From contig NZ_LGYZ01000092.1 of assembly GCF_001310275.1 (NCBI RefSeq), forward strand, positions 1 to 64,000: a DNA stretch of 64,000 bases, in the 5' to 3' direction. Numbering within the stretch: the first letter of the stretch is position 1; each line of letters starts with the position of its first letter. The translations under genes were made by a program, and so were the position numbers. The notes under the pieces are model-generated. The model was not told the origin of the DNA and ran no database searches. It worked only from the letters and a program-made list of their open reading frames with translations. This document shows, in pieces, positions 1 through 8,060 of this stretch. This DNA comes from Nocardia arizonensis (GTDB taxonomy: Bacteria; Actinomycetota; Actinomycetes; Mycobacteriales; Mycobacteriaceae).

Positions 1-59
1 AACTTGCTGCATCGTAGGCAAGCCCCGACAGGATGTCCCACGCTCCAATGATCGGCCAA

Positions 60-800
60 CCGTCCTGCGGCGTGTTCGCCTGGGCACCCGGCCGATCTAC
101 CGGACCGCTGGATCAGGCTGCTCGACGGCCGTTCCACCGGATGGCTGGCCGAGACCACTCGCCCCGCTGGTCAGGACGCCGCCAGGGACTGTTCGACGGG
201 ACTGTACGACAGGGCGCTGCCCGGGCCCGCCTGGCTGGGCCCGCCTGGCTGGCCGCCAGTCGAGACCGCTTGCGAGACGCTGCCCGGGACCGCTGGCTGG
301 GGCCGCTGCTCGAGACCGTTGGGCGAGACTGTTGGCCGAGACCGCTAGCTAAGACCGCTGGTGAGGACCGTAGGCGAGATGCTGCCCGGGACCGTCGGCC
401 GAGACCGTCGGCGAGACGCTGCACGGGACCACCGGCTGGGACCACCGGCTGGGACCACCGGCTGGGGCCACCGGCTGGGGCCACCGGCTGGGGCCACCGG
501 CTGGGACCACCGGCTGGGACCACCGGCTGGGACCACCGGCTGGGACCGCTGGTGAGGACCGTAGGTGAGGACCGTAGGTGAGGACCGTAGGCGAGATGCT
601 GCCCGGGACCGCCGGCTGGGGTCGCCAGCTGCGGCCGCCGGTTGGGACCACCGGCTGGGACCGTTGGCCAAGACCGCTGGTGAGGACCGTAGGCGAGACC
701 CTGTCAGGGGCCGTCGGGCGGGGGCCGTCGGCTGAGACCGTCGGCGAGACGCTGCCGGGGGCCGTCGGGTGGGGCCGTCGATTATGGCCGTCGGGTGGGG
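60..800. repeat. Degenerate 13-bp minisatellite array
   Basis: Most of this stretch can be written as consecutive 12-14 bp units resembling AGACCGCTGGCTG, with GACCG or GGACC the most constant part. The period is clearest at 262-589 and decays on both sides; 551-589 is three exact copies of GGTGAGGACCGTA. Open frames on both strands are Pro/Arg/Gly-rich and repeat every 13 residues, as expected when a 13-bp unit is read in triplets, so I treat them as artefacts and not as genes. The outer borders are approximate. The function is unknown; the array lies directly upstream of the parS cluster. Confidence 0.8.
425..541. repeat. Nine tandem copies of a 13-bp unit
   Basis: This is the best preserved core of the array: nine head-to-tail copies of GGGACCACCGGCT or its variant GGGGCCACCGGCT, filling exactly 117 bp. 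Three plain copies are followed by four of the variant type and then further plain copies, which suggests recent copying of blocks of units. There are no unique spacers between the copies, so this is not a CRISPR array. Confidence 0.92.
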
Positions 801-846
801 CCGGATCGCTCGACCTGACGGTCGACCGGAAGTTGCTTCGCATCGA

Positions 847-862
847 CGTTCCACGTGAATCA
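847..862. promoter_or_regulatory. parS-like ParB site 1 (weak)
   Basis: The 16-mer has the GTTCCACGTGAATC core and three mismatches to the conserved palindrome TGTTTCACGTGAAACA. It is the most distant and most degenerate of five sites upstream of parA. ParB nucleates on such sites and spreads to form the partition complex that ParA moves. Confidence 0.6.
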
Positions 863-1179
863 AGGGATGGATCGCGGATGCGGTTGGCGCTCGTCGACGA
901 ATTGAGTTGGTGGACGTGTCGGGCTGAGGTGTTCGTAGCGGAGGTGGACCGGCTGAACTCCATTGCGCCGTCTGTCACCGGATTGAGGCGTCTTGATGGC
1001 ATCTGTCGCTGGCGATCAACTGCCGCTGGCGGTGGGGTGTGATGTCGCCGCAGCGTGAACCGTGGCCGTGCCAAAGAACGCATTCGGAGATCGCTGCCAC
1101 GTTGGCCTATGGCTCTAGCAGAATCGCTCGCTGACTTGTACGGCACCAGAGCTGGATCTACGCCGGTCGCTTCCTGTCG

Positions 1180-1195
1180 TGTTCCACGTGAAACT
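1180..1195. promoter_or_regulatory. parS-like ParB site 2
   Basis: TGTTCCACGTGAAACT matches the parS palindrome at 14 of 16 positions (mismatches at positions 5 and 16). The CACGTG centre is intact. Confidence 0.85.
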
Positions 1196-1489
1196 TGATG
1201 CACGATGGCGCAGTGCGGAGGGGCCTCGCGCGTCCTCGCTGATCGAGGAACCTGAACCGACTCTGGTACGTCAGCGACGATGTTCGAACTTGGCTGCGGC
1301 GTGGCGGCTATTGGATGGCAGGCATTCGTCTCCGTGCAGTGGGCTTAACGACAGAAGGAGCGAGCCAGTCGGACTTGCCGTATTCGTTGACGCACCTGTA
1401 CCGATGCGGTCGGCGGCAGCAGCGGCGCGGGGGATGGTTCCAGGCGTCGGCTTGGAGGGGATGGTGATCTATATGGGCGTCCCCAACGA

Positions 1490-1505
1490 TGTTTCACGTG
1501 AATCA
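1490..1505. promoter_or_regulatory. parS-like ParB site 3
   Basis: TGTTTCACGTGAATCA matches the parS palindrome at 15 of 16 positions, with a complete left half-site and an intact CACGTG centre. It lies 310 bp from site 2. Confidence 0.9.
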
Positions 1506-1713
1506 GTGACGGCTACGCGAATCGGCTAGTCGGCGGCTCTGCGATGCTCCCCTGTCAGGCGTCGTCGGATGGCAGTGTTTCAGGGGTATGTGTCGATACC
1601 CGGGCGAATTACGTCACAGTGATGAAAAAATGTGGATGGGATGCGCTTTGATCGGTTCGGCAGAGTGCGGCAGGGATGGGGATGGGAGTGATGGAAACCG
1701 TCTTTTGAGTCTG

Positions 1714-1729
1714 TGTTTCATGTGAAACA
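1714..1729. promoter_or_regulatory. parS-like ParB site 4
   Basis: TGTTTCATGTGAAACA matches the parS palindrome at 15 of 16 positions; only one central base differs (C to T), and both outer arms are perfect. Confidence 0.9.
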
Positions 1730-2009
1730 TGGGTGGTGGGCGTGTATTCGGTGCAACATTTGGCGTGTCCTTTGCGCCGCACCGCGATTCAGCTTTCTAA
1801 TCGCGCTCGGTGCTGGCAAGCTAGTGAGCGTCGGGCGTGTGCGTAGGTGCCACGGAGGATGTGGGTTGGTCACGGCGGCGCGGGTTCCGCTCGGTCGGTC
1901 GGCTCCGAGGTCCCCGATCGAACATCGTGTTTGATCCGACACAGCTGTTGAAGACACGGCGTCGTTGAGCGGCCGCACGTGGTCTTGGTTCTCGCGTTAG
2001 GAGCAGTCA

Positions 2010-3011
2010 ATGTCGAGCGGTCCGGCGAATGTTTCACGGGAAACTATGTCGCGCGTACCGGGGATGCTGGACGCCAGCAATCTCGATACGGAGGCATTCG
2101 GCACTACACCGTTCGGGCACATCTCTCCGAGTGAGACCCCGATCGCGGCCGAAGCTCATCGCGCCAGCCAGATATTGCATCCAGGAAAGGCGACAGTGCC
2201 GAAACCTCACGAGCAGCGCATCATCACCATTGCGAACCAAAAGGGTGGCGTCGGCAAGACGACGACCGCGGTGAATCTGGCGGCCGCCCTGGCGCATCAA
2301 GGGATGACGGTGCTCGTGATCGATCTCGATCCGCAGGGCAACGCCAGCACCGCCCTCGGCATCGATCACCACTCCGGCATCCCTTCCAGCTACGAGTTGC
2401 TCATCGGCGAGGTCTCGGTCAAGGAAGCTATTCAGCAGAGCCCGCACAGTGAGCGCCTGCTCTGCATTCCGGCCACCATCGACCTGGCCGGCGCGGAAAT
2501 CGAGTTGGTGTCGATGGTGGCCCGCGAGGGGCGCCTCAAGGCCGCCATCCAGGAGGCCAATATCGCCGGCTATGACATCGACTACGTAATGATCGACTGC
2601 CCGCCCTCGCTGGGGCTGCTGACGGTCAATGCGATGGTCGCGGCCAAGGAGGTACTGATCCCGATCCAGTGCGAGTACTACGCGCTGGAGGGTGTGGGTC
2701 AGCTGCTCCGCAATATCGGTCTGGTGCAGGCGCACCTCAATCCGGAGCTGCATGTCTCGACGGTGATCCTCACGATGTACGACGGTCGGACCAAACTCGC
2801 GGATCAGGTCGCCGAGGAGGTCCGCGGCCACTTCGGCGATGTCGTCCTGCGCTCGGTGATCCCCCGCAGTGTGAAGGTCAGTGAGGCTCCGGGGTACGGA
2901 ATGACGGTCCTCGATTATGATCCAGGCTCCCGGGGTGCGATGAGCTACCTGGATGCCGGCCGGGAGATGGCTCAGCGGGCGATGGTCCAGCAGGCCGCCG
3001 ACGGCGCGTAG
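2010..3011 (+). CDS. parA: Chromosome-partitioning ATPase ParA
   Basis: This 333-residue ParA/Soj-type ATPase segregates the origin region by forming a nucleoid-bound gradient that pulls ParB-parS complexes. The deviant Walker A motif KGGVGKTT is at residues 78-85 and the DLDPQGNAS box follows about 30 residues later. The first 70 residues are an extension before the ATPase fold, common in actinobacterial ParA. The ATG start is preceded by TAGGAG at 1998-2003, six bases away. A parS-like site lies inside the 5' end and is translated as NVSRET. parB follows 53 bp downstream. The pair matches Rv3918c-Rv3917c in family and order. Confidence 0.97.
   Translation: MSSGPANVSRETMSRVPGMLDASNLDTEAFGTTPFGHISPSETPIAAEAHRASQILHPGKATVPKPHEQRIITIANQKGGVGKTTTAVNLAAALAHQGMTVLVIDLDPQGNASTALGIDHHSGIPSSYELLIGEVSVKEAIQQSPHSERLLCIPATIDLAGAEIELVSMVAREGRLKAAIQEANIAGYDIDYVMIDCPPSLGLLTVNAMVAAKEVLIPIQCEYYALEGVGQLLRNIGLVQAHLNPELHVSTVILTMYDGRTKLADQVAEEVRGHFGDVVLRSVIPRSVKVSEAPGYGMTVLDYDPGSRGAMSYLDAGREMAQRAMVQQAADGA
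2030..2045. promoter_or_regulatory. parS-like ParB site 5, inside parA
   Basis: TGTTTCACGGGAAACT matches 14 of 16 parS positions. It lies 20 bp into the parA coding sequence, so ParB bound here could also repress parA. The mismatch at central position 10 may weaken it. Confidence 0.75.
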
Positions 3012-3064
3012 TACCCATCCGGTTGTGGTAACAGGTGGCGGATAGAGAAGGGATCGGTAGGCCG

Positions 3065-4090
3065 ATGAGTCAGGCGAAGAAGGGCGGACTGGGGCGCGGT
3101 CTGGCGGCGTTGATCCCGACGGGACCCGCGACCAACCAGGGGCTCGGCAGCGCGGCGGCGAATGCCGTGATCGGGCTGGATCCCATTGGTCCGCAACCGG
3201 CTTCGGCCTATCTGCATCGGGTTCCCGATCCGGTCGAGGGCACGGATGCCGAGGGCGGGCTGGCCGAGGGCGGCGCGGTCTACCGCGAGATCCCCCCGGA
3301 CCAGATCGAGCCGAATCCGAAGCAGCCGCGTCAGGTTTTCGAGGAGGAGGCGCTGGCGGAGCTGGTGCACTCCATCCGCGAATTCGGTTTGATGCAGCCG
3401 ATCGTGGTGCGCCGTCTGGAACCCGGTGTGGATCGCTATCAGTTGGTCATGGGCGAGCGCCGGTGGCGGGCTTGCCAGGAGGCCGGACTCGAGGCCATTC
3501 CCGCGATTGTCCGGGAGACGGCCGACGGCTCCATGCTGCGGGACGCGCTGCTGGAGAATATCCACCGGGTGCAGTTGAACCCGTTGGAGGAGGCGGCGGC
3601 CTATCAGCAGTTGCTGGAGGAGTTCGACGTCACCCATGAGGAGCTGGCCACGAGGATCGGCCGATCGCGTCCGGTGGTCACGAATATGATCCGGCTGCTC
3701 AAGCTGCCGATTCCGGTGCAGCGCCGGGTCGCGGCGGGGGTGTTGTCCGCTGGACACGCGCGCGCACTGCTCGGCCTGGAGGCGGGCGCAGATGCGCAGG
3801 AGGTGTTGGCCGCACGGATCGTCGCCGAGGGATTGTCGGTCCGTGCGACCGAAGAGGCGGTAACCCTTGCGAACCGCGATCCTGATGCCGCCGCTCCCCC
3901 GGCGCCGCGTCGCAAGCCCATCCATATGCCCGGATTGCAGGATGTCGCCGAGCGGCTGTCGGAGTCCTTCGATACGAAGGTGACGGTCAGCCTCGGCAAG
4001 CGGAAGGGCAAGATCGTCGTCGAGTTCGGCTCGGTGGAGGATCTGGAACGCATTGTCGGTTTGATGGAGCAGCAGAAGCTCGGCATGTGA
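3065..4090 (+). CDS. parB: Chromosome-partitioning protein ParB
   Basis: ParB (341 residues) binds parS and slides on DNA as a CTP-dependent clamp. The N-terminus (KKGGLGRGLAALIP) is the short ParA-interacting element typical of the family. The CTP-binding domain carries GERRWRA near residues 130-136, followed by ENIHRVQLNP and a helix-turn-helix region at about 175-205 (DVTHEELATRIGRSRP). The C-terminal 50 residues are a dimerisation domain. I chose the ATG at 3065 because the protein then begins like other ParB proteins; an in-frame GTG at 3035 would add ten residues. It is probably cotranscribed with parA. Confidence 0.96.
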   Translation: MSQAKKGGLGRGLAALIPTGPATNQGLGSAAANAVIGLDPIGPQPASAYLHRVPDPVEGTDAEGGLAEGGAVYREIPPDQIEPNPKQPRQVFEEEALAELVHSIREFGLMQPIVVRRLEPGVDRYQLVMGERRWRACQEAGLEAIPAIVRETADGSMLRDALLENIHRVQLNPLEEAAAYQQLLEEFDVTHEELATRIGRSRPVVTNMIRLLKLPIPVQRRVAAGVLSAGHARALLGLEAGADAQEVLAARIVAEGLSVRATEEAVTLANRDPDAAAPPAPRRKPIHMPGLQDVAERLSESFDTKVTVSLGKRKGKIVVEFGSVEDLERIVGLMEQQKLGM

Positions 4091-4306
4091 CCGAAATCCC
4101 CCGTGCGCCCGAGATGCCCAGAGTGTGGCACCGAAACGTCACTGTGACGGCGTTGTGAATCGCGCCCGGGTAGCGGATGACGGCTCTTGACCAATAGCAA
4201 AGCGACGTGGAATGAGGCAGGTTTCGTTGATCGCTTATTCTTGCTGGCGAGAACACAGTGATGCGACGTGATCGAAGAATCGGATAGCTGGAGGCTGAGC
4301 AGAGCG

Positions 4307-5023
4307 GTGTCGACCAGCGTCACAGCACTTACCCTCGGCGGACTGGATCAGCTCCCGGCGCACGCGCGGCGCTGTGTCTTCTGGGAAATCGACCCGGCCG
4401 TCGCCGAGGATTCCCGGGCGTTCAGCGATCCGGTGTTCGAGAAGGAAGCATGGCTGTCGACCGTCATGCTCCAGTGGGGATCCTGCGGTCAGGTGGCGAC
4501 CGTGGACGGCAATGTCGCCGGATGTGCGCTGTATTCGCCACCCAGTTCGGTCCCCCGCGCGGCATTGTTCCCTACCTCCCCCGTGAGTCCGGACGCGGTG
4601 CTGTTGACCACGCTGCGGTCCGAATACCCGTATCGGGATGATGACGTGGCCTACCGCCTCATCCAGGCCGTCGTGGCCGACCTGGTGCGCCGCGGGGTGC
4701 GCGCACTGGAGGCGTTCGGCATCCGCACCGATCCGCCCGCCAAGGCCATGTCCGATCGAACGGCCGGTTCCATGCGCCTCATGGAACGGATCGGCGCGCC
4801 CACGCGCGAAGCGCGTTCCGCCGGATGCGCGCCCGAGACCTGCATGATCGAGGCCGACTTTCTCGAGGATGTCGGATTCGAAGTCGTCGCGGCGCACCAC
4901 CGCTTCCCCCGGCTGCGATTGGAGCTGAACTCCGATCACGGGTGGAAGGAAGACGTCGAACGCGCCCTGGATCAGCTGTTGGCGGCGGCCGCGCTCACCG
5001 CACCGACCCGTATCGGCGTCTGA
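4307..5023 (+). CDS. GNAT-family acetyltransferase-like protein (Rv3916c type)
   Basis: The product of about 238 residues resembles the conserved GNAT-like protein that follows parB in mycobacteria. Visible features are an N-terminal LTLGGLDQLP segment, a central helix-rich region (DVAYRLIQAVVADLVRRGV) and a DFLEDVGFEVV segment typical of the second half of GNAT folds. No substrate can be named. I favour the GTG at 4307, since GGAGG lies 12 bases upstream and translation begins STSVTALTL; an in-frame GTG at 4268 would add 13 residues. It is convergent with cwlM, with a hairpin between them. Confidence 0.75.
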   Translation: MSTSVTALTLGGLDQLPAHARRCVFWEIDPAVAEDSRAFSDPVFEKEAWLSTVMLQWGSCGQVATVDGNVAGCALYSPPSSVPRAALFPTSPVSPDAVLLTTLRSEYPYRDDDVAYRLIQAVVADLVRRGVRALEAFGIRTDPPAKAMSDRTAGSMRLMERIGAPTREARSAGCAPETCMIEADFLEDVGFEVVAAHHRFPRLRLELNSDHGWKEDVERALDQLLAAAALTAPTRIGV

Positions 5024-5039
5024 TCCCCAGAAAATCGAT

Positions 5040-5072
5040 GCGCCCCTGTCGACACTTGGTCGGCAGGGGCGC
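5040..5072. terminator. Hairpin between convergent genes
   Basis: GCGCCCCTG (5040-5048) pairs perfectly with CAGGGGCGC (5064-5072) around a 15-nt loop. It sits between the ends of the acetyltransferase gene and cwlM and could terminate both; no U-tract is present. Confidence 0.6.
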
Positions 5073-5089
5073 ACCCTATTCGAGAGGTC

Positions 5090-6286
5090 TCAGATGCGGT
5101 CGGCCGCCGCGAGTTCTTCGGCGAGCAGCTCCGCGAAGGTGTAGGTGCCGGTGGGTTGATCGTCCTGGCCGAGCAGGTAGAGCCGTTTGACCGAGATCAG
5201 GATGGCTTCGGCGATGACATCGCGCATCCGCGGGTTGGTGAGTACGGAGGCGTCGTAGTCGTTGGTCAGGTAGCCGATATCGACCTGGACCGTCGGCATC
5301 TTGGTCAGCCGCAGCAGATCCCACGTCCGCGAATGGGTGCGGCAGTCCTGCAACGAGGTTCGTGCGACCACCTCGCGCTGGATGAAGCCCGCGAGCACTT
5401 GGCCGATCATCGACACCGACCCGTGTGAATTGCCGAAGTGGAAACCCGCCACGCCATTGGCTAGCGGACTCGGATTGGTCGCGCAGCGCAACGAGATCAT
5501 GAGGTCGGCGTCGAATGCGTTGGAGGTCTCCGCGCGCTCGGCATCGGTGGGATTGGCGCCCCAGGGCCGTGACAGGAAGGTCTCCATACCGGTGGCGGCC
5601 ATGCGGCCCTCCAGCCGGCTCGCGAGATCCCACAGGATCTCCGACTCGTACACATCGCCGTATTCGGTGGGCACCGCGAACCCCTTGTCGGGACCGCCGA
5701 GACCTGGATCGATGACGATCCGCTTGCCCGTGAGCTGCGGCCCGGCCCGGTGTACGACCTCTTCCTCGGCGATCCGATGCGGATTGCCGCCGGTGACCCG
5801 CGCGCCGAGTAGTTCCAGCGACCGCAGGGTGTCAGGACCGCAGATGCCGTCGGCGGCCAGCCCGATCTCGCGCTGGAAGGCGGTGAGGCCCTCGTGGGTG
5901 TGCGGGCCGAAGTAGCCGTCCACTCGGTGGACGTAGAAGCCGAGATCCTGCAAACGGCGTTGCAGGGTGGCCACATCGTCGCCGTAGAGAGGCGCGGAGA
6001 GTTGGTAGATCAGCGTCCGTGCGCCGAGGCGATACGACGCCTCCTTCAGTGCCCGGTAGGTCGCCGGGCCGACCACACCGTCGACGAGAAGGCCGCGATG
6101 TTGCTGGAACGCGCGGACTGCCGAATCCAGATGGTGGTCGAAGGAGGCTTCGGTGTCTTTCCAGTACTCGCGCGCGTCGGCCTGATCACCGCTGACCGCG
6201 TGCGCGTGGAGGAACCCGAGACTTGCCAGGGTGCTCCGAACCTCTGCGACGGCTGGACCGGAATCGCCGTGACGAAGTCGGTGCAT
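5090..6286 (-). CDS. cwlM: CwlM-like amidase homologue, predicted inactive, regulator of peptidoglycan synthesis
   Basis: This 398-residue protein has two peptidoglycan-binding-type domains (about 5-80 and 95-160) and an Amidase_3 fold (about 188-370). There is no signal peptide. The zinc and catalytic residues are lost: the first His is Leu196 (DPGLGG), the second His is Arg267 (SLRC) and the catalytic Glu is Asp336 (VQVDIG). In M. tuberculosis, CwlM is a cytoplasmic essential protein that stimulates MurA when phosphorylated by PknB near its C-terminus. Here the C-terminal tail keeps a TGTYTF motif (Thr379, 381, 383), a plausible phosphorylation site. Its position next to trxA matches Rv3915-Rv3914. 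Confidence 0.92.
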   Translation of the reverse strand: MHRLRHGDSGPAVAEVRSTLASLGFLHAHAVSGDQADAREYWKDTEASFDHHLDSAVRAFQQHRGLLVDGVVGPATYRALKEASYRLGARTLIYQLSAPLYGDDVATLQRRLQDLGFYVHRVDGYFGPHTHEGLTAFQREIGLAADGICGPDTLRSLELLGARVTGGNPHRIAEEEVVHRAGPQLTGKRIVIDPGLGGPDKGFAVPTEYGDVYESEILWDLASRLEGRMAATGMETFLSRPWGANPTDAERAETSNAFDADLMISLRCATNPSPLANGVAGFHFGNSHGSVSMIGQVLAGFIQREVVARTSLQDCRTHSRTWDLLRLTKMPTVQVDIGYLTNDYDASVLTNPRMRDVIAEAILISVKRLYLLGQDDQPTGTYTFAELLAEELAAADRI

Positions 6287-6379
6287 GCGTGAGAGCCTTC
6301 CCTTCCGTCAACCGGGGTACCCACTCATGCGTTGGGATACACCTGCACACGACCGGAGCTGTGTTCGAACTGCGCCGTC

Positions 6380-6410
6380 GTGGTGGCCTGCGTGGTACGC
6401 AGGCCACCAC
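6380..6410. terminator. Perfect 14-bp hairpin downstream of trxA
   Basis: GTGGTGGCCTGCGT (6380-6393) and ACGCAGGCCACCAC (6397-6410) are perfect complements around a GGT loop. It lies between trxA and cwlM, both on the minus strand, and probably ends the trxBA transcript. No U-tract follows. Confidence 0.7.
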
Positions 6411-6561
6411 CTCCGGCCCGTCGTTCACGGCGCGTGGTCGATTCTCTCAGACCTGCCCCGGATTCCGACAATTAACCGGGGTGCAGGCATCGTACGGCGC
6501 GTCGTGGAAGCGACGGTGTTCTTTGGAGACTCGATTTCACAACGACATTCGCGTCGTCGTG

Positions 6562-6894
6562 TCAGATGACATCCTCGAGTTCGCGTAACAGGGCGGCTTT
6601 GCCCTTCGCTCCGACGATCTGTTTCACCGGCTTTCCGCCGGAAAACAGCATCATAGTGGGCAGCGAGAGGATCTTGTAATCGCGGGCGGTGTCCGGGTTG
6701 GCGTCGACGTCCACCTTGGCTACCGTCAGCTTGTCCGCGTGCGTGCCCGCGATCTCCTCGAGCACCGGAGCGACCATCTTGCAGGGACCGCACCAGTCGG
6801 CCCAGAAGTCGACGAGTACCGGCTTCTCGCTCATCAGCACTTCGTCGGCGAAGGTCGCGTCGGTCACGGTGACCGTGTTGGCGCTGTCGGACAT
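6562..6894 (-). CDS. trxA: Thioredoxin
   Basis: This is a 110-residue cytosolic thioredoxin. The active site WCGPC is at residues 34-38, and the cis-Pro segment SLPTMMLF is present, as expected for a complete fold. It reduces protein disulfides and is recharged by the reductase encoded 47 bp upstream; the arrangement matches trxB2-trxC of M. tuberculosis. The ATG at 6894 is preceded by an AAGGAG-type site. Confidence 0.97.
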   Translation of the reverse strand: MSDSANTVTVTDATFADEVLMSEKPVLVDFWADWCGPCKMVAPVLEEIAGTHADKLTVAKVDVDANPDTARDYKILSLPTMMLFSGGKPVKQIVGAKGKAALLRELEDVI

Positions 6895-6941
6895 GTATAT
6901 CTCCTTGCGGTGGTAGAGCTTTCGCGACGAACGATCGCCGC

Positions 6942-7922
6942 TCAGACCTGGGCGACGGGCGCTCCGGCGTGGTCGAGGGTGTTGCTGGTGATATCGCCCT
7001 GTTCGGCGAGCCAGCGTTCGGCGTCGATCGCGGCGCGGCAGCCGGTGCCCGCGGCGGTGATGGCCTGACGATAGGTGTGGTCGACCAGGTCGCCCGCGGC
7101 GAAGACGCCGGGCACCCGGGTGGCGGTGGAGGGGTGCAGCACCTGGACATAGCCCTCGTCGTCCAGTTCGACCTGGTCGGCGACCAGTTCGCTGCGCGGA
7201 TCGTGGCCGATGGCGACGAACAGGCCGGTCGCGTCCAGTTCCGATTCCTCGCCGGTGCGGGTGTCGCGCAGGGTGAGACTGGTCACGCTGCTCTCGCCGT
7301 TCACCTTGACGACCTCGGTATTGAGTACGAACTCGATCTTCTCGTTGGACTTGGCGCGTTCCAGCATGATGCGCGACGCGCGGAATTCCTCGCGGCGGTG
7401 CACGATGGTGACCTTCGAGGCGAACTTGGTGAGGAAGGTCGCCTCCTCCATGGCCGAGTCGCCGCCGCCGACGACGACGATGTTCTGGTTCTTGAAGAAG
7501 AAGCCGTCACAGGTGGCGCAGGCGCTTACGCCGCGGCCGAGCAGCTCCTGCTCCCCCGGTACACCCAGATAGCGCGCCGCCGAGCCCATCGCGAGGATGA
7601 CCGCGTAGGCCCGGTGCGTCTCGCCGCCGACGGTGACCGTCTTCACGGGGCCGCTCAGGTCGATCACGTCGACGTCCTCGGTGCGGATGTCGGTGCCGAA
7701 TCGCTTGGCCTGCTCGCGCATTTCCTCCATGAGGTCGGGACCCATGATGCCGTCGCGGAAGCCGGGGAAGTTCTCGACCTCGGTGGTGGTCATCAGCGCG
7801 CCGCCGAATTGGGTGCCCTCGAACAGCAGCGGCTGGAGTTCGGCGCGGGCGGCGTAGACGGCCGCCGTATAACCGGCGGGTCCGGAGCCGACGATGATGA
7901 GGTCGCGAACTGGCGTGCTCAT
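6942..7922 (-). CDS. trxB: Thioredoxin-disulfide reductase
   Basis: This 326-residue flavoenzyme passes electrons from NADPH to thioredoxin. The FAD-binding GSGPAG is at residues 12-17, the redox motif CATC at 135-138 and the NADPH-binding GGGDSA at 152-157; the C-terminal GVFAAGDLVD motif is intact. The ATG at 7922 follows GGAAGGG, and the open frame upstream of it lacks homology. A promoter of the SigH/SigR type lies just upstream, consistent with induction by disulfide stress. It forms an operon with trxA. Confidence 0.97.
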   Translation of the reverse strand: MSTPVRDLIIVGSGPAGYTAAVYAARAELQPLLFEGTQFGGALMTTTEVENFPGFRDGIMGPDLMEEMREQAKRFGTDIRTEDVDVIDLSGPVKTVTVGGETHRAYAVILAMGSAARYLGVPGEQELLGRGVSACATCDGFFFKNQNIVVVGGGDSAMEEATFLTKFASKVTIVHRREEFRASRIMLERAKSNEKIEFVLNTEVVKVNGESSVTSLTLRDTRTGEESELDATGLFVAIGHDPRSELVADQVELDDEGYVQVLHPSTATRVPGVFAAGDLVDHTYRQAITAAGTGCRAAIDAERWLAEQGDITSNTLDHAGAPVAQV

Positions 7923-7961
7923 GAGACCCTTCCGAGGACGAGAGCTGGGGAACATGGGGGA

Positions 7962-7991
7962 CAACAACAGCGTAAACGGCCTTGTTCCCCC
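7962..7991 (-). promoter_or_regulatory. SigH/SigR-type promoter of trxBA
   Basis: Read on the minus strand, GGGGAAC (7990-7984) is separated by exactly 18 nt from GTT (7965-7963). This fits the GGAAT-N18-GTT consensus of Streptomyces SigR and the GGAAC...GTT consensus of mycobacterial SigH, both of which control thioredoxin genes. The predicted start of transcription is about 30 nt before trxB. Confidence 0.65.
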
Positions 7992-8060
7992 GGCGGACCG
8001 CACCGGTGGGTCCGGCGACGTGGATCACTTTCGGGCCGACCGGTGGGGTGGGCGGGCACT

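Larger units (their letters stand above)
863..1999. other. Gene-free origin-proximal stretch with parS sites
   Basis: No open frame here looks coding: the candidates are short, low-complexity or built across parS sites (for example frames beginning MFHVK, which is simply translated parS). The stretch holds three parS-like sites (listed separately) and presumably the parA promoter. In relatives rsmG lies immediately upstream of parA; no rsmG-like protein is visible in this window. Confidence 0.6.

Noticed and set aside
425..541. CRISPR array
   Set aside because: Units are 13 bp and contiguous with no unique spacers, and no cas gene is near.
349..1203. 284-codon open frame on the minus strand, and similar frames at 33-581 and 113-523
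   Set aside because: They translate the 13-bp repeats or cross parS sites, are Pro/Arg/Ser-rich and have no recognisable domain.
1179..1934. Open frames starting MFHVK
   Set aside because: Their starts are translated parS sites, and the rest has no protein-like character.
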